Source of the DNA: Theobroma cacao
Lineage: Eukaryota; Streptophyta; Magnoliopsida; Malvales; Malvaceae
NCBI RefSeq assembly: GCF_000208745.1
Contig: NC_030851.1
Span: forward strand, 20,568,459 to 20,632,458
Direction: 5' to 3'
Length of the DNA stretch: 64,000 bases
The translations under genes were made by a program, and so were the position numbers. The notes under the pieces were generated by a model that saw only the letters and a program-made list of their open reading frames with translations, was not told the DNA's origin and did no database searches. Positions 1 through 11,484 of this stretch are shown here, one piece after another. Positions within the stretch are counted from its first letter, which is position 1. Each line of letters opens with the position of its first letter.

Positions 1-562
1 TGATTTTCAAATGATTAATCATTTAAAGGCTTGATGAGGGGTTTTTAATAAGAATAGAAACAAATTGCATTGTTTTGAAAAAGAATGCATCATGATTTCA
101 TTAAAGATTCCTTATGGTATGCTTGCTCCCTTCCTTGTTCACTCACTGGGTTTATACTCACCATTTTCAAATTCATGTTTTCAGATCACGAGGCAGCCGG
201 TAACTAGGACGAGGTGTCCTTGTAGACCTGTGTCCATCTTTTGGTAGTTGTCTCGGCATTCAGTAACTGTACATTCATCTGAGTCCCTCCGCTGGAAGTC
301 GAGTCTTATTTTGTTTTATATAGACAAACTTAATGTAAATTATTAGAATACATGTTGTAGACATTGTATATAAATTTTTAAGGAGTAATGCCAGTACGAG
401 TTGGCAATGTATATCACTATTTTGATTCAAAAGTATGAAATATGACTTAGTGATATTTGATGGAATAATGAGTAGGATTAATCGATAGGCTTGCTTGGGC
501 TTAATAGACTACGTTTATTGGGCCCTTGCGCCGGTCATGGCTCGGCAATTTGGGTCGTGACA
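1..562 (+). repeat. 3' end of a Y-type LTR (left-truncated by window edge)
   Basis: This stretch is nearly identical to the reverse complement of about 58,035-58,580, the 3' end of the Y-type solo LTR. Shared points are the conserved ...TCACTGGGTTTATACTCACC block, the TCCGCTGGAAGTCGAG block and the terminal ...GGGTCGTGACA ending at 562. The LTR is in plus orientation; its 5' part lies outside the window. Immediately after it, minus-strand Copia integrase-like sequence begins, so the LTR was inserted into that older element. The 5-bp flank on this side is TATCG; the partner copy cannot be seen. Confidence 0.8.
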
Positions 563-1135
563 TATCGTTATGATTCTTTAAGATATCCCACAAATTTACA
601 TTTGTCTGATTTCGCTTCAAGCTTATCAAACACTCTTTGCTTCACATAAGTAGTACACCCCCAAATCCTCGTATAAGACAAATCTGGTTTCCTCCCACTC
701 CATATCTCATATGGTGTTTTTATCAACTAACTTGGTAGGAACCTTATTTAGTATGTGAGCAACACTTTCTAGGGCATGTCCCTAGAAAGATATAGGAAAA
801 TTTGCACAATTCATCATGGATCGAACCATGTCCAACAATGTTCAATTTCTTCTTTCTGACACTCTATTGTTTGGTGGAGTCCTTGGAATAGTCCATTGTA
901 CAAGAATCCCATTCTTTTTGAAACAATCTTGAAACTCTTGGCTAAGGTATTCTCCTCCTCAACCAAATGTAAGAGCAGAAATACTTTTCCTAGTTTGTTT
1001 TTCTACCTCCACTCTAAACTTTTTGAACTTTACAAAAGATTCAGACTTATATCTCATCAAATGCACATAACCATAGCGAGAATGGTCATCTGTGAAAGTG
1101 ATGAAGTAGGAGTATGCTCTTCTAGCACTTGTGTT
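563..1135 (-). pseudogene. Copia element C2, integrase remnant (3' portion)
   Basis: Read on the minus strand, 1147-959 gives a Ty1/copia integrase-core stretch (FITFTDDHSRYGYVHLM), followed at lower coordinates by degraded matches to the integrase C-terminal region and linker (a PRTPPNN-like block near 880, a KSD..FVGY-like block near 600). It is the continuation of the piece at 25,952-26,379: the two are separated by Sire-A with the duplicated flank GTGTT at 1,131-1,135 and 25,947-25,951. Stops and frameshifts are present, so it is a dead fragment. The downstream part of pol is cut off by the LTR at 1-562. Confidence 0.8.
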
Positions 1136-2336
1136 TGTTGGTCCCAAACAAATGTGCTAGAGGGGGTGAATAGCACTTTTTAGCTCTCACTAAACTTGAT
1201 TTCTAATTGGGGGCAAATTGAAGGTCAATGATGAGAAATTTGATGCAAGATGAAGGAATGATTTAGGAAAGAATGAAAATGAAAAATAAAATAGAGCAGA
1301 CAGTATACAAATATTTATAGTGGTTTGGTCAAAGACCTACATCCACTACGTTGATTATTCAACCAAGGATTTTCCAAACAAAATCACTATAAATAGTGGA
1401 ATTCTCAAGCTTCCACCAAGCTTTTACAATGGCTTTTCACAGGCTCAGCCACAACCTTTAACAACGATGTTTTCCAAGATCAACCAAAACCCAAAACTAA
1501 CTTTTTCTAGGCTGAGTTAGAACCTATACACCCAATCAAGCTAACCCAAGCTTGACCAATCCCCTTAGAGTGACTCGCACATTCTAAGTAATAAAGGAGA
1601 ACAAAAATAAAAGAGTACCTATGATCACTAACCTGATCTGAATGGTACCATATGAAGTGCTTAACTCTAGTACAAGGATTGGAGTGAAGTGTAGAAAGTA
1701 TGTAGAGAGTTTTTGCTATTTTTGAACTCTTTTTGATCTTAGAAGCATCTCATCTTGTTCTTAGCCATTGGGAGTGCCTTATATACTTGAAAAACCAACT
1801 CTAATGGATGTTTGATAGTTTCTGACCGTTGAAAAATAGTTTGGAGTCAGTTCTAGCCATTAATCTGTCCTCTAGCATTCAAATTCAAATTTTCAGATAG
1901 AGAGCTCTTAGTTGAGTAACATACTTCTTAGTCGATTAAGTCGTTTCTGTCTTTTGATACCAGATTCTGGCAGTAAGCTTTTAGTCGACTAACAATGCTT
2001 CTTAGTCGATTAAGTCGTCTTTGTCTCTAAACCTAGTATCTGGCAATGAGCTCTTAGTCGACTAACAATGCTTCTCAGTCGATTATGTCTTCTTTATCTC
2101 TGAACCCAGCCAACTTCATTTTTGAATTTTAGTTGACTAACTCCCTTAGTTATCTGACTAAGAGGCTTCTATTTTGTGGCTCAATTGTAGCTCCTTATTC
2201 TTATGAGTTTTGATATTTGCTTTTGAGTGATTAATTTATCATTGACATACATTTTCATCCTGCACACTCAAGTAGTATGGTTAGACATAAATGAGTGGGA
2301 ATGTTTTATTATTATCAAAAACTAACGGAGTCAACA
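1136..2336 (-). repeat. Sire-A 3' LTR
   Basis: About 1.2 kb, plus-strand ends TGTTGGTCCC...GGAGTCAACA, aligned along its length with 24,727-25,946. It contains the usual Sirevirus landmarks: a gene-proximal GGGGGTGAATAGCAC block near its element 3' end and a cluster of TTAGTCGACTAA-like palindromes at about 1,905-2,165. The flank GTGTT (1,131-1,135) is one half of the target duplication. Confidence 0.92.
1905..2165. repeat. Palindromic TTAGTCGACTAA motif cluster in Sire-A 3' LTR
   Basis: Perfect 12-bp palindromes TTAGTCGACTAA at 1,981-1,992 and 2,054-2,065, with about six diverged relatives (TTAGTCGATTAAG, TTAGTTGACTAAC, TTAGTTATCTGACTAAG) spaced roughly 25-70 bp apart between 1,905 and 2,165. 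The same cluster occurs at the matching place in the 5' LTR. Sireviruses of other plants are known to carry repeated palindromic motifs in their LTRs, so a cis-regulatory role is likely, but this is inference. Confidence 0.8.
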
Positions 2337-2851
2337 ATCTCCCCCTTTTTTATGATGACAAAATATTACTTGATTAAAAGCACAGTGTTTGTTAGTTCTT
2401 TTTGTTTTGCAATAGATTAGGATTTCTCCCCCTGAGTGTGGGCTCCCCCTTAATGTATGCATGATCTTTTGAGGTTATTTTATTATCCAACTTAGTAAGT
2501 GAGCAACTTTTTATTAGTTTTTTTAAAAAAAGAATAGGTAGAGATTTAAACATTTGACAAAATATCTTCATACAGGCTTATAGAACAATCAGCGATAGAT
2601 GACTAACTGTCATCAGCATATTTTTAACAAATCATATCCATTCCAAAAACAAATGCCATTAACAATCCAACAGAAATATCATGAAATCATAATTAGCATC
2701 CATATTCATTCTAAAAACATTTGCCATTCACAATCCAACAAAACTAATCATAAAAGCGTAATAGAAATAAGCTATCAGCAGAGTCAGATTCAAATTTCCT
2801 AAATTACCCCTAAATTACTTCTACTTTCTCCCTAAATTTCTTCTACTTTCT
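2337..2851 (-). other. Sire-A 3' non-coding tail with several polypurine tracts
   Basis: On the minus strand, AAAAAAGGGGGAGATTG ends directly at the 3' LTR (plus coordinates about 2,337-2,351) and is the likely functional polypurine tract. Two more G-rich tracts (AGGGGGAG-type) lie at about 2,425-2,433 and 2,442-2,451. Multiple polypurine tracts are a known Sirevirus hallmark. Farther in, an imperfect tandem duplication is visible with a period of about 67 bp (units near 2,639-2,683 and 2,706-2,751, sharing AACAATCCAACA or close variants). No coding potential is seen. Confidence 0.75.
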
Positions 2852-2856
2852 ATCTC

Positions 2857-5687
2857 TGTCATGACCCGAAACCTCCCTCGGGCCCATGACAACCGCCGCG
2901 ACGTCTCGATTAACACTCATTACTCGGAATGCCAACCGGAACCCCGCAAGGCTTACATATCAGATTCTTTCCTTTTCTGTGAGCAATCGTTGTTAAACAT
3001 TCCATTTAAAACAATTACCGATCGTTTTCGGTTCAAATAAATCCAAAGAAATTTTTTTTAAAAGGATTTATAGACAAATATCACTATTCAAAATATTGAT
3101 TAAAATATAGCATTTTTATATAAAACAATATTTATAGAAACACGTGTAAGAAATCTTTTGTAATGTGTAAGTAAAATAAATTCATACATACAAAAATTTA
3201 CTAAGTTATAATGTACAATAATGGTTACAATGACAAGTGGCCCAAAATACACCCAGTGTTGGTGCTAGAAACCTACTGTCTGTGTGGTAGAGATGTCAAC
3301 TGGAATCCTCGACAAAATAGGGTATCTACAAGCTACCACAGACCTAAAATGTTTGGAAAGGAGGTGGGTGAGATTTTGCAATCCCAATGAGTAAACAGAT
3401 ATTATCATAAATATCTAAAGGCGAGTAACATGGAGGCAAGTTTAAACAACAAATTACAAACCATTTCATAAGGTTTTCAATTTATTTCTTAAACCATAAA
3501 ATATTTGTAATTTACCAAAACAGTTGTTAAGGCTTATGTCTTTTATTAAAACAAGGCTCAAGCCAAAACTAATCCTCGGGGATACCTTGGCCGAGGCATC
3601 TAACCGAGTCCGCCAAGGGTGTTAAAATATTCACACGTGAAACACATTTTTATTTTTAAAACCAGCCGTTCCTTGGCGTTGGCCGAGTTACACATTCACG
3701 TGGGGGTTCGACGTGAAGTGAGCTCTAATACTACCCCAGGAGTTACCCTCCTCGCCTCTACAACCGGAGTAACTATATAACTGGGTTTACCGTGCCCCTC
3801 TAATAGGCAGTCCACGGAAACCCGTCACTGCAGTGACTAACCCACCAATTTTAATAAAATTTCGACAGTATAACGTGGCTTTTATTTATTTATCCAGCCT
3901 GCATAGTAAAACAACTTACATAAATTTCCCAATGCATTCACAAAATATAGCCACATATACTCATTTCTCATAAGCCATTCCTAGGAAAATATATATTTTT
4001 CAAGTCAATTTGTAGCCTCCAATTACTCAATTTCATAATCAATACAATATATTTTTATTTGTCACATTTATTCCTAAAACATCAAAAATCCCGTTTTAAT
4101 CTCGTTCTCATTTCATAAAATACATAAAGGGCATTTAAAATAAACTCTAGATAATTTACAATAATAATAAGTTTACTCACCGTTTGTACAAACTAAAAGC
4201 TTTCTAAGCGCCCCGATCACTACTCGTCGGGTACGACTTCTTTGCCTTTTCCGGAAGGCTCTCCTCCTAGACACATTACAAAAATTTACACAATTCATCA
4301 CATTGATGCTAAATCACTATATAATTAACTTAAATCCTATACTAATGCATGGTATGAAATGCAATAGCCTAAAACGGCTTAAACGCGGTATTAACCTATT
4401 TTTGGCACTTTGCCCGATAAATTGCTAACGCGCTCCATTTTAGCTCTAAATCATCCCATTCTCTCTCCAACATTTCTAACCATTAAATATCAGCCAATAA
4501 CCTTCTAAAAACAACAAAATCAGCTCACTCCCTTCCTTGGAAAATTCGGCCAAAAATGGGACATTAACTCGGTTAATTTTCTACTTTGTTTTTCTATCAC
4601 GTTTAATCGTTTTTCATCATTTTCTCTTCATTTCCCTTAGAATAAAATCAATTCATCATCATTGTACAGCATTGAGCATCCAGCCAAGAGTGGGTATTGT
4701 GAAAATTTAATGATTTCTTGCCCAATTTAATTTCTAAACACATTTAACTAACTAAAACTATCAATTTAACTAAAAATCAAAACCTAAAAATTTCAATTTC
4801 TCTCCCCTAGAATTTCGTCCAGCCCTTGATATCACTTTTTGATCTCTCTCCTCAAGCATGCTAAATGGAAATAAAGGCATAGGAAAGGTAGAAATCAAGC
4901 TAAAATCGAAAAATCTTACCGTTAGACGCGTAAACGGGCGAAAAACGCGAATTCCCCTTTGAATTTTCTTGTTTCTCTTTGGTTTTTCTTTGTTTCTTCC
5001 TTTCCTCTCTATTTTCTCTCTTGTTCTCCCTTATGGCCTACCAGCACTTAAAATGGGGTTTAAATGGGCTCACTTTTCATTAAAATAATATTATATCATT
5101 AAAAAAATGCCACGTGTCACTTTCCTATTGGCCCATTTTTAAAATTTCATCCATTTGTTTTCAAATTTTCACCATACACTTGTCCCACATATCCGCAGCT
5201 TAGATAAAATTCTCAGACTTATCCAAAGTCTCGGTGGAGTAATTTTTGAAATTTACACTTTTACCCCCGTAAAAGTGAAAAATTACATTTTTGCCCAAAA
5301 AACTGAAAAATTGCCCATAGACATATTTTTCATCCCTTATACTCATACCATTCTCCAATTTATCAAATGTGATCTAAATTCTCTCAAAATCTCAAATTTT
5401 ATCCACGGGTGGAAAAATTACGATTTTACCCCTGAACATAAAAATTTTTAATTTTTCCCCAAATGAACCCTCGAACTTCGAACAATCATTTTTAGTCATT
5501 CCTTGACTATAAAATATTAAATTTCATCCTACGATTCCTATTTGAACTAGTTTGAGGTTATATTAATTCAAGTGTACCGTTAGGTACAACACCGAGTTTC
5601 GTCTATTCTTAGGGACTTTCCTAGCATAATAACATGCTACTCAGTGCATGTATGTTATGACATGTATTTATAGGGTCGAGTTTTATA
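2857..5687 (-). mobile_element. Gypsy-type (family G) solo LTR inserted in Sire-A
   Basis: 2,831 bp with the minus-strand 3' end TGTCATGACCCGAAACC at 2,857 and the 5' end at 5,687. It is flanked by a perfect 5-bp duplication ATCTC (2,852-2,856 and 5,688-5,692). It is homologous to the LTRs of the Gypsy element at 5,807-14,588, but more diverged. The outer 5' dinucleotide is TA instead of TG, a single transition. There is no internal region, so it is a solo LTR left by LTR-LTR recombination. It contains the recurrent GGTACAA block, a CACCGTTTGTACAAAC/TTTACTCACC block and several short ATTTTGCCC-type motifs. Confidence 0.88.
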
Positions 5688-5692
5688 ATCTC

Positions 5693-5801
5693 CCCTTTTG
5701 CTCTCTATTTTTCCCCTTTTTTTTCATTAGTAAAACAAGGGTGGTCTACTAGTTTAGGAAGAGTCAGAGGGGGTGGACTCATCAATGCCAAAGTAGACAT
5801 T
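5693..5801 (-). other. Short Sire-A segment between two nested insertions
   Basis: About 110 bp of Sire-A trapped between the solo LTR ending at 5,687 and the Gypsy element starting at 5,807. On the minus strand it carries two more A/G-rich tracts (AAAGGGGAGA type, near 5,688-5,700 and 5,708-5,730), extending the set of polypurine tracts downstream of the extra ORF. It probably includes the end or 3' UTR of that ORF. Confidence 0.6.
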
Positions 5802-5806
5802 AAGGG

Positions 5807-8800
5807 TGTCAAGCCCTACTCTATTATATACTTGTCATGTCATTCATGTGCTTGATAAAATGTATGCATAAGTGAATGTATCAAAAAATCGTTAAAAGTC
5901 GATATTGTACCTAGCGGTACAATTAAATTGATTAAAGCCTCGAACTAGGCCAAATAAAGATTTTACAATGTATTTTAGAGTTATAGAATCTTAGAATGTC
6001 TTAATATGGTGATTCGGAGTTCGAGGATTGATTTAGAGTCCAATCGAGAATTTTCATAACGTAGGGGCAAAATGGTCATTTTGCCACCTAAGAGCAAAAT
6101 TGGAATGTTGGACGAGATTTTTGATCAAGTTTGACTATTTGGAGCATAATTTGAAATTGTGGAGTGAAAAATTTCAATTCTGATATTTTTCAAGTATAAG
6201 GGCAAAACGGTCATTTCACGTGTCCATGAGGACATAATTAAAATTTTACACCACCATGACACTTGTCAAGCCCAAGAATTTCACCTATTATCATTTTATA
6301 CTTTGGATAATTATGGGATTACATGTGGTGGTGAGAAATTGCTTAATGGTTAAGTTTTTAATCTTGGCCAATTACATGGTGACACGTGGTAAATTTTAAT
6401 CCTTTTATAATTCCCTTTAAAAAAACCAGCACACACTCCCAAATCACTCTTATGGCCGGCCAAGCAAAAGAACAAAGAGAAAAAGAGAAGAACAAACCCT
6501 AGGAAGGAAAAATTCAAGAGAAATTGATGAATTTCAAGGAACCAAGCAAGTAAAGGTAAGATATTTTAATTTTAGCTTGTGATCTACCTTTCCCATGCAT
6601 TCTTTTTCATTCTCCATGGCTGAAATTCAAGTTTTCAAGAAGGAACCTTTGCTGGCCAAATCTAGAGAGAGAAGTTTTGGTGATAAATTTTATTAGATTT
6701 CATAATATCCTAGTGTTTTTAGTCATTTTGTGATGTTTGGAAGGAAAAACAAGCAAGAAAATCACATGTTCTTCAACCACCCTCATTTGGCCAAATTTTC
6801 TATAGGGCATGTTGATGATGGATTTGGTTGTAATTCATGTTATTTAGCTAGGAATTAATGAATTATGATGTTGGATATCGAAACCGGTTATTGAAAAGTA
6901 TAGTTCCTTTAGAAAATGGCTCAATGGAAAATGAGAAAATCATAGTAAATGGACTTGGATTTGTTTCTTAATGATATATATACGGATTTATGAGACTATG
7001 TAGACATTGATTAGTATGTTAGTTCAAAATCGGAATGAATTTCGAAAATGGTAAAGTTAGTCAAAAATCAAGTTCATTGTAATGCTTTGGTATATTAGAT
7101 TATTGGGAATGTAATGAATATATTTGGAGTTGAATTGGATGTTTTGACTAATTAAACAAGGCATAGTTTGAGTTAGGTCAAATGCCAATTCAATCCAATC
7201 ATAATTGAACCCACGTAGAACACTATCTTTAAGTGATTATTCGGACAATTCTCATTCAATGTCATGCATTGATATAGAGCCTGAAATAGTTTTATAACAG
7301 TTTGGCACAAATATATTGAATTACGTGTCGTGTATTAAGTATAGGTGGTGAGCCCTTTGGTAAGGGTAAAGATATTGTGCCCGAGGACCAAGAATAAGAG
7401 TATCCCAAACTCCTACTATTGTGAGTAATCAGACTTTCATCCTAACTTTCTAAAGTAGTTTATACTCATTTTTATGTTTTAAAGAAAAATGAATTTAAAT
7501 TGCAAACTATTATGTTTTATAATTGAAGTGTTGATTAAATGAAATGAGATTTATAACTTATTTTGAAATTGAATACTAGTTTCGAAAATTGAGTAAGTGG
7601 AGACTGTATACTCGTGTTATATATATGTTTTGACATATGGTTTGAATTGATGGCTTATAACAATGTGATGGCAAGCATGGCTAGATTTGTGTTTGTGTGG
7701 AATATATGAACTGTTTTGCTTTTCCTTGACAGGATGGTAATATTATATTAGCCATGTCATGCTGTCGAAAATTTTATTGAATTGGTGGGTTATTTGATTA
7801 GCTTACTATAGTGGGCGGGTTTCCGTGGACCAGCCTATTAGAGGGGCACAGTAAATCTCATTATATTTACCTTAGTATGAGAGGCGCGGGAGGGTATCTC
7901 CTAAGGTAAAGTTAGAGTTCACCTCACACTGAACCACCACGTGAGGGTGAAACTTAGCCAACACCAAGGAACGGCTGTGCTTTTAAATGTAAAAGATGAG
8001 TTTTATACTTATATGTTATTTTAACAGCCTTGGCAAACTCGGTTGGATGCTCGACGCAAGGTGTCACCGAGTGCAAGTTTTTGGCACGAGCTAAGTTTTA
8101 AGAGAATCATAAGCCTTGTTGATTTTTATGAAATGAAATTGATTTATATGAAATGAAATGAGATTTGATGTTATGAATCATATTATGATGAGATATTTTA
8201 AATTGTCTCCATTTACTTGACTTTAGATGTTATAGATGAATTTTGCTTACTCAATGGATTTATAAAAACTCACCTTTTCTTTTCACCCATTTCAGGCTCA
8301 AGGCAATTTATAGACTGCCGATTATGTCGAGGGTTTGCTTTTGGGTTTGCGCCCTTAGAAATTGCAGGTCTATAGTCTTGTACATATATGTTTATTTTGG
8401 GGGCCCACATGTCATTGTAGAATATTTTATATACCTGACTACGTGTGCCATTGTATGTATGAATTTATTTTGCTTTTACATTACAAAAATTATTGACACA
8501 TAGTTCTATAAATATTATTTTATAAGAAAATAGAATATTTTATTTAATATTTTTATTTAGTTCGATTAGCCAAAATTTTATTTTAAATGGATGATTTAAA
8601 TTACTAAAATTATTTTTAGATAAGAAATGTATATTTTTCGATCGTATGCTGTATTTTTACCAAGTTTCAAAATTTTTGAGTAAAAATGACCAAAATATCC
8701 CTGTGTGGCATAAATTATTTTTTTGTTTGTTTTGATTTAAAAATAGTTTATATTCCATTAAAACATGATATTTAGTAACTATTGCTCACAGAAAAGATGT

Positions 8801-8911
8801 AAAATTGATACGAGAGCCATGCGAGGTTTCGGTTGACATTTCGGGTAATGAATGTCTATCGAGACATCGCGACGGATGTCACGGGCTCAAAAGGAGTACT
8901 GGGTCGTGACA
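5807..8911 (+). repeat. Family G 5' LTR
   Basis: 3,105 bp, TGTCAAGCCCTACTC...GGGTCGTGACA. Visible blocks are the GTACCTAGCGGTACAATT block near 5,910, a perfect inverted repeat near 6,066-6,087 (arms GGCAAAATG / CATTTTGCC), a GGCCGGCCAAGCAAAAGA block near 6,455 followed by a GGTAAG donor-like site near 6,555, and the CTTACTCAATGG block near 8,247. The last ones suggest a transcribed leader inside the LTR, but no transcript evidence is available. Confidence 0.92.
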
Positions 8912-8918
8912 TTTCTAT

Positions 8919-8930
8919 TGGTATAAGAGC
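8919..8930 (+). promoter_or_regulatory. Primer-binding site of the Gypsy element
   Basis: TGGTATAAGAGC starts 7 bp after the 5' LTR and matches the usual initiator tRNA-Met primer-binding site TGGTATCAGAGC at 11 of 12 positions. This marks the element as plus-strand. Confidence 0.75.
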
Positions 8931-9065
8931 TTTTGGCTTTAAAGTTATTTTAAGAACTACAGTGTCAATGTGGCCCCAAGTTAGATTAGATTGAGTTGAA
9001 TGCATGCATCTGCATATAGAACCTGAAGTTGTGTAAATTCATCTTTTTTCTTCTTATAAATTATC

Positions 9066-9621
9066 ATGCCTCCTCGACGTGGACTCCACCTCTCGCTAGA
9101 TCTTATGTGAACACGACATTTGCATCCTTTTCTGATAGAAACTTATCACTTTTAGAGGAGGAAATTGTAGTTCATACCCCTCTAGGAGAGCAGTTGGTTA
9201 GAAACACCTATTATATAGAGACTGTGGAATAAGAGTTGGTAAGGAAGAATTCAGGGCTCACTTAATTCCCCTAGAAATCCAAGATTTTGATTTGATATTG
9301 GGTATGGATTGGTTAACTGCACATCGGATGAATGTAAATTGTTTCAGGAAGGAAGTTGTACTTCAGAATTCTGAAGAAGTAGAAGTTGTATTTGCAAGGG
9401 AACGTCGAGTATTATCATATTGTGCAATCTCGGCTATCAAAGCTTTGAAACTAGTGCAGAAAGGGTATCCGACTTATTTAGCACATGTAATTGATACATC
9501 AAAGGGGGAACCTAAGTTAAAGGATGTCCCAATAGTAAATGAGTTCTTTGATGTGTTTTCGGATGAATTACCAGGACTACCTCCTGATCGAGAACTTGAA
9601 TTCTCTATTGATTTACTCTAA
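9066..9621 (+). pseudogene. gag-start / protease fusion remnant (Ty3/gypsy)
   Basis: ATG at 9,066 opens an MPPRRG-like gag N-terminus that is typical of chromovirus gag. Within about 15 codons it runs directly into aspartic protease sequence (SYVNTTFASFSDRNLS). After a frameshift near 9,230 the frame continues with FDLILGMDWLTAHRMNVNCF and ends in a DVFSDELPGLPPDRELEFSIDLL-like block, which is the protease-RT linker of Gypsy elements. So nearly all of gag, the zinc knuckle and the catalytic DSG of protease are deleted at one junction near 9,105. It cannot encode a functional protein. Confidence 0.8.
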
Positions 9622-10789
9622 GGATGAGCTTGAATTTTGATATGCTTAGTGTGGAGCCAAAGGATTAAAGGACTAGATATGGATTTAGTAGTTTGAAATT
9701 AAATGACTTGAAAATGTTGATTCTAGTCTAAATGCCATAAGGAGATTTATATTAGAGCTTGATATACAAATTATTGTAAGGATTAATTTGAAAGTCTACT
9801 TGCATTAGTATGCAAACTATGGTGCAAATGATTAGTCTTAAAATTGATTTCTTCAAAGGTAACGGATTCAGAAAATGTTGATTTTCGGATATGCTCTAAG
9901 AGGAAGTTTCTGCATCCTAAGCTTAAGAAACTTTGATCTTATGACCGCAAAGGCGAGATGCAATAATTAAGTAAATTATTCACTTTATAAATGTAATTGG
10001 TTAAAAACTGGAGAGTAAAGCCAAGATCTCGACGATAAGTGGTGTACAATTTGAGATATGTAGAAATTGAGGAAAGTAAGAAGGGATTCTCACCTGTGGT
10101 AATGGATGTTGACAAGTGTTAAAGAATGAGATGAATTTGAAAATATTGGCTTGGTCTATTATATGTGATAAGCACAAGAGAATATAATGGTTATGGAAAT
10201 TGCGACGTAAGCTTGGAGGAAAACCAAACAGTTGAGGATGATTAATATAGTAACCTTAAATTTAGACGAATAGCGTTGATTAAGTAAACTTCAGCAGCCA
10301 CCGTGTTACCGCACTAGAAACACCTCATATCTAGGACGTAGGAATACTAGGTGAAAGATGGGAAGTTGAACTTACGAGTATGGATTACATAAGAAACAAT
10401 TTATGGTAGGATGTAAATTAAATGGTACTCAAACATCCAAAAAGGTAATTTGGAGTTGATTATACCCTAATATTCATGGATTAAACTTGACCTATGGGAA
10501 TAAAATAGAAAAGTAAAAAGGGGAAACATGTGCTACGAAAATATGACATTGAACCTTAGTTATGGATTAGAATGAATAGAGGCAATTTAGTTCGAACGTA
10601 GTTGATGAGGGTTCTTACCGATAGTGATGGATGATGGCGCTTAAATGTATATGGACATACACATATATATATATATATATAGATGATTATGTGATCAACT
10701 AAAGTGAAGAATTATTCATGGTGATTTGAGTTTTGAATTCGACGTGTTTAATGAGCTGTATAGTTGATACAATGATGAAAGTTACTGGT
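9622..10789 (+). other. Degenerate Gypsy interior without recognisable coding
   Basis: About 1.2 kb where RT, RNase H and the integrase core would be expected. No conserved YVDD-like or H/D/E catalytic blocks can be found in any frame. A short TA microsatellite sits at about 10,664-10,680. The stretch is either extremely decayed or filler DNA acquired when the interior was lost. Confidence 0.5.
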
Positions 10790-11440
10790 GGCTGGGTATG
10801 AAGCGAGACATAGTCGAGTTTGCGACGAAATGTCTCACATGACAACAAATCAAGGTTATCCGAGAGTGATTAAAGATAGCTCAAGATAGGCAGAAGAGTT
10901 ACTCTGATAGACGGAGAAAAGATTTGGAATTTGAAGTTGATGATGGAGTTTTTCTTAAGATTTCTCCTTGAAAATGTAATGATTTGAATATTTTGAGGTA
11001 TTAAGTCTTATTTGATTATACTATTGTGGTATCTTGTTGAATAATGAAAGGTGTGATTCGATTTGCAAAGCGAAGAAAGCTCAATCCGAGATACATTGGA
11101 CCCTTTTTGTATCATTGAAAAGATTGGGCCAGTGACAATATAGTCTAGAATTACCCCTGGAGTTGGATCGAATTCACAATGTCTTCCACACCTCGATGCT
11201 GAAGAAGTATGTACTTGATCTCTCTCATATCCTTGAGGCACCTCTGATTGAGTTGTAAGAAGATTTGAAGTTCGAGGTGCAACCTGTACATATTCTAGAC
11301 AGAAAGGATCGAGTGTTGAAGAATAAGAGCATCCCAATGGTTAAGGTGTTATGGAAAAAAAGCTCGGATGGAGGAGATGATGTGCGAAGTTGAGCACCAG
11401 ATGAGAAACCAATACCCACATCTTTTCTTCGAATCCGATA
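10790..11440 (+). pseudogene. Gypsy integrase C-terminus and chromodomain-like remnant
   Basis: Plus-strand pieces in changing frames resemble WWLGMKRDIVEFATKCLT (zinc-finger/core entry, 10,790-10,850), the QKSYSDRR block and VDDGVFLKISP (10,880-10,975), an IRFAKRRKLNPRYIGPF block (11,050-11,110), HNVFHTSMLKKYV-like (11,175-11,215) and a chromodomain-type tail with the IPMVKVLW block (11,330-11,355) ending HLFF near 11,430. These are standard for chromovirus integrase C-termini. Several stops and frameshifts interrupt it. Minus-strand reading frames over the same stretch are shadows. Confidence 0.75.
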
Positions 11441-11470
11441 AGTGAAATTTTGAGGTCAAAATTTTATTTT

Positions 11471-11484
11471 AAGGGGGGTAGTAT
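11471..11484 (+). promoter_or_regulatory. Polypurine tract of the Gypsy element
   Basis: AAGGGGGGTAGTAT lies immediately before the 3' LTR start TGTCAAG. The G-run is the expected second-strand primer. Confidence 0.75.

Noticed and set aside
11008..11419. Minus-strand frames of 109 and 64 codons
   Set aside because: They are shadows of the plus-strand Gypsy integrase tail and chromodomain remnant, which has the family motifs.
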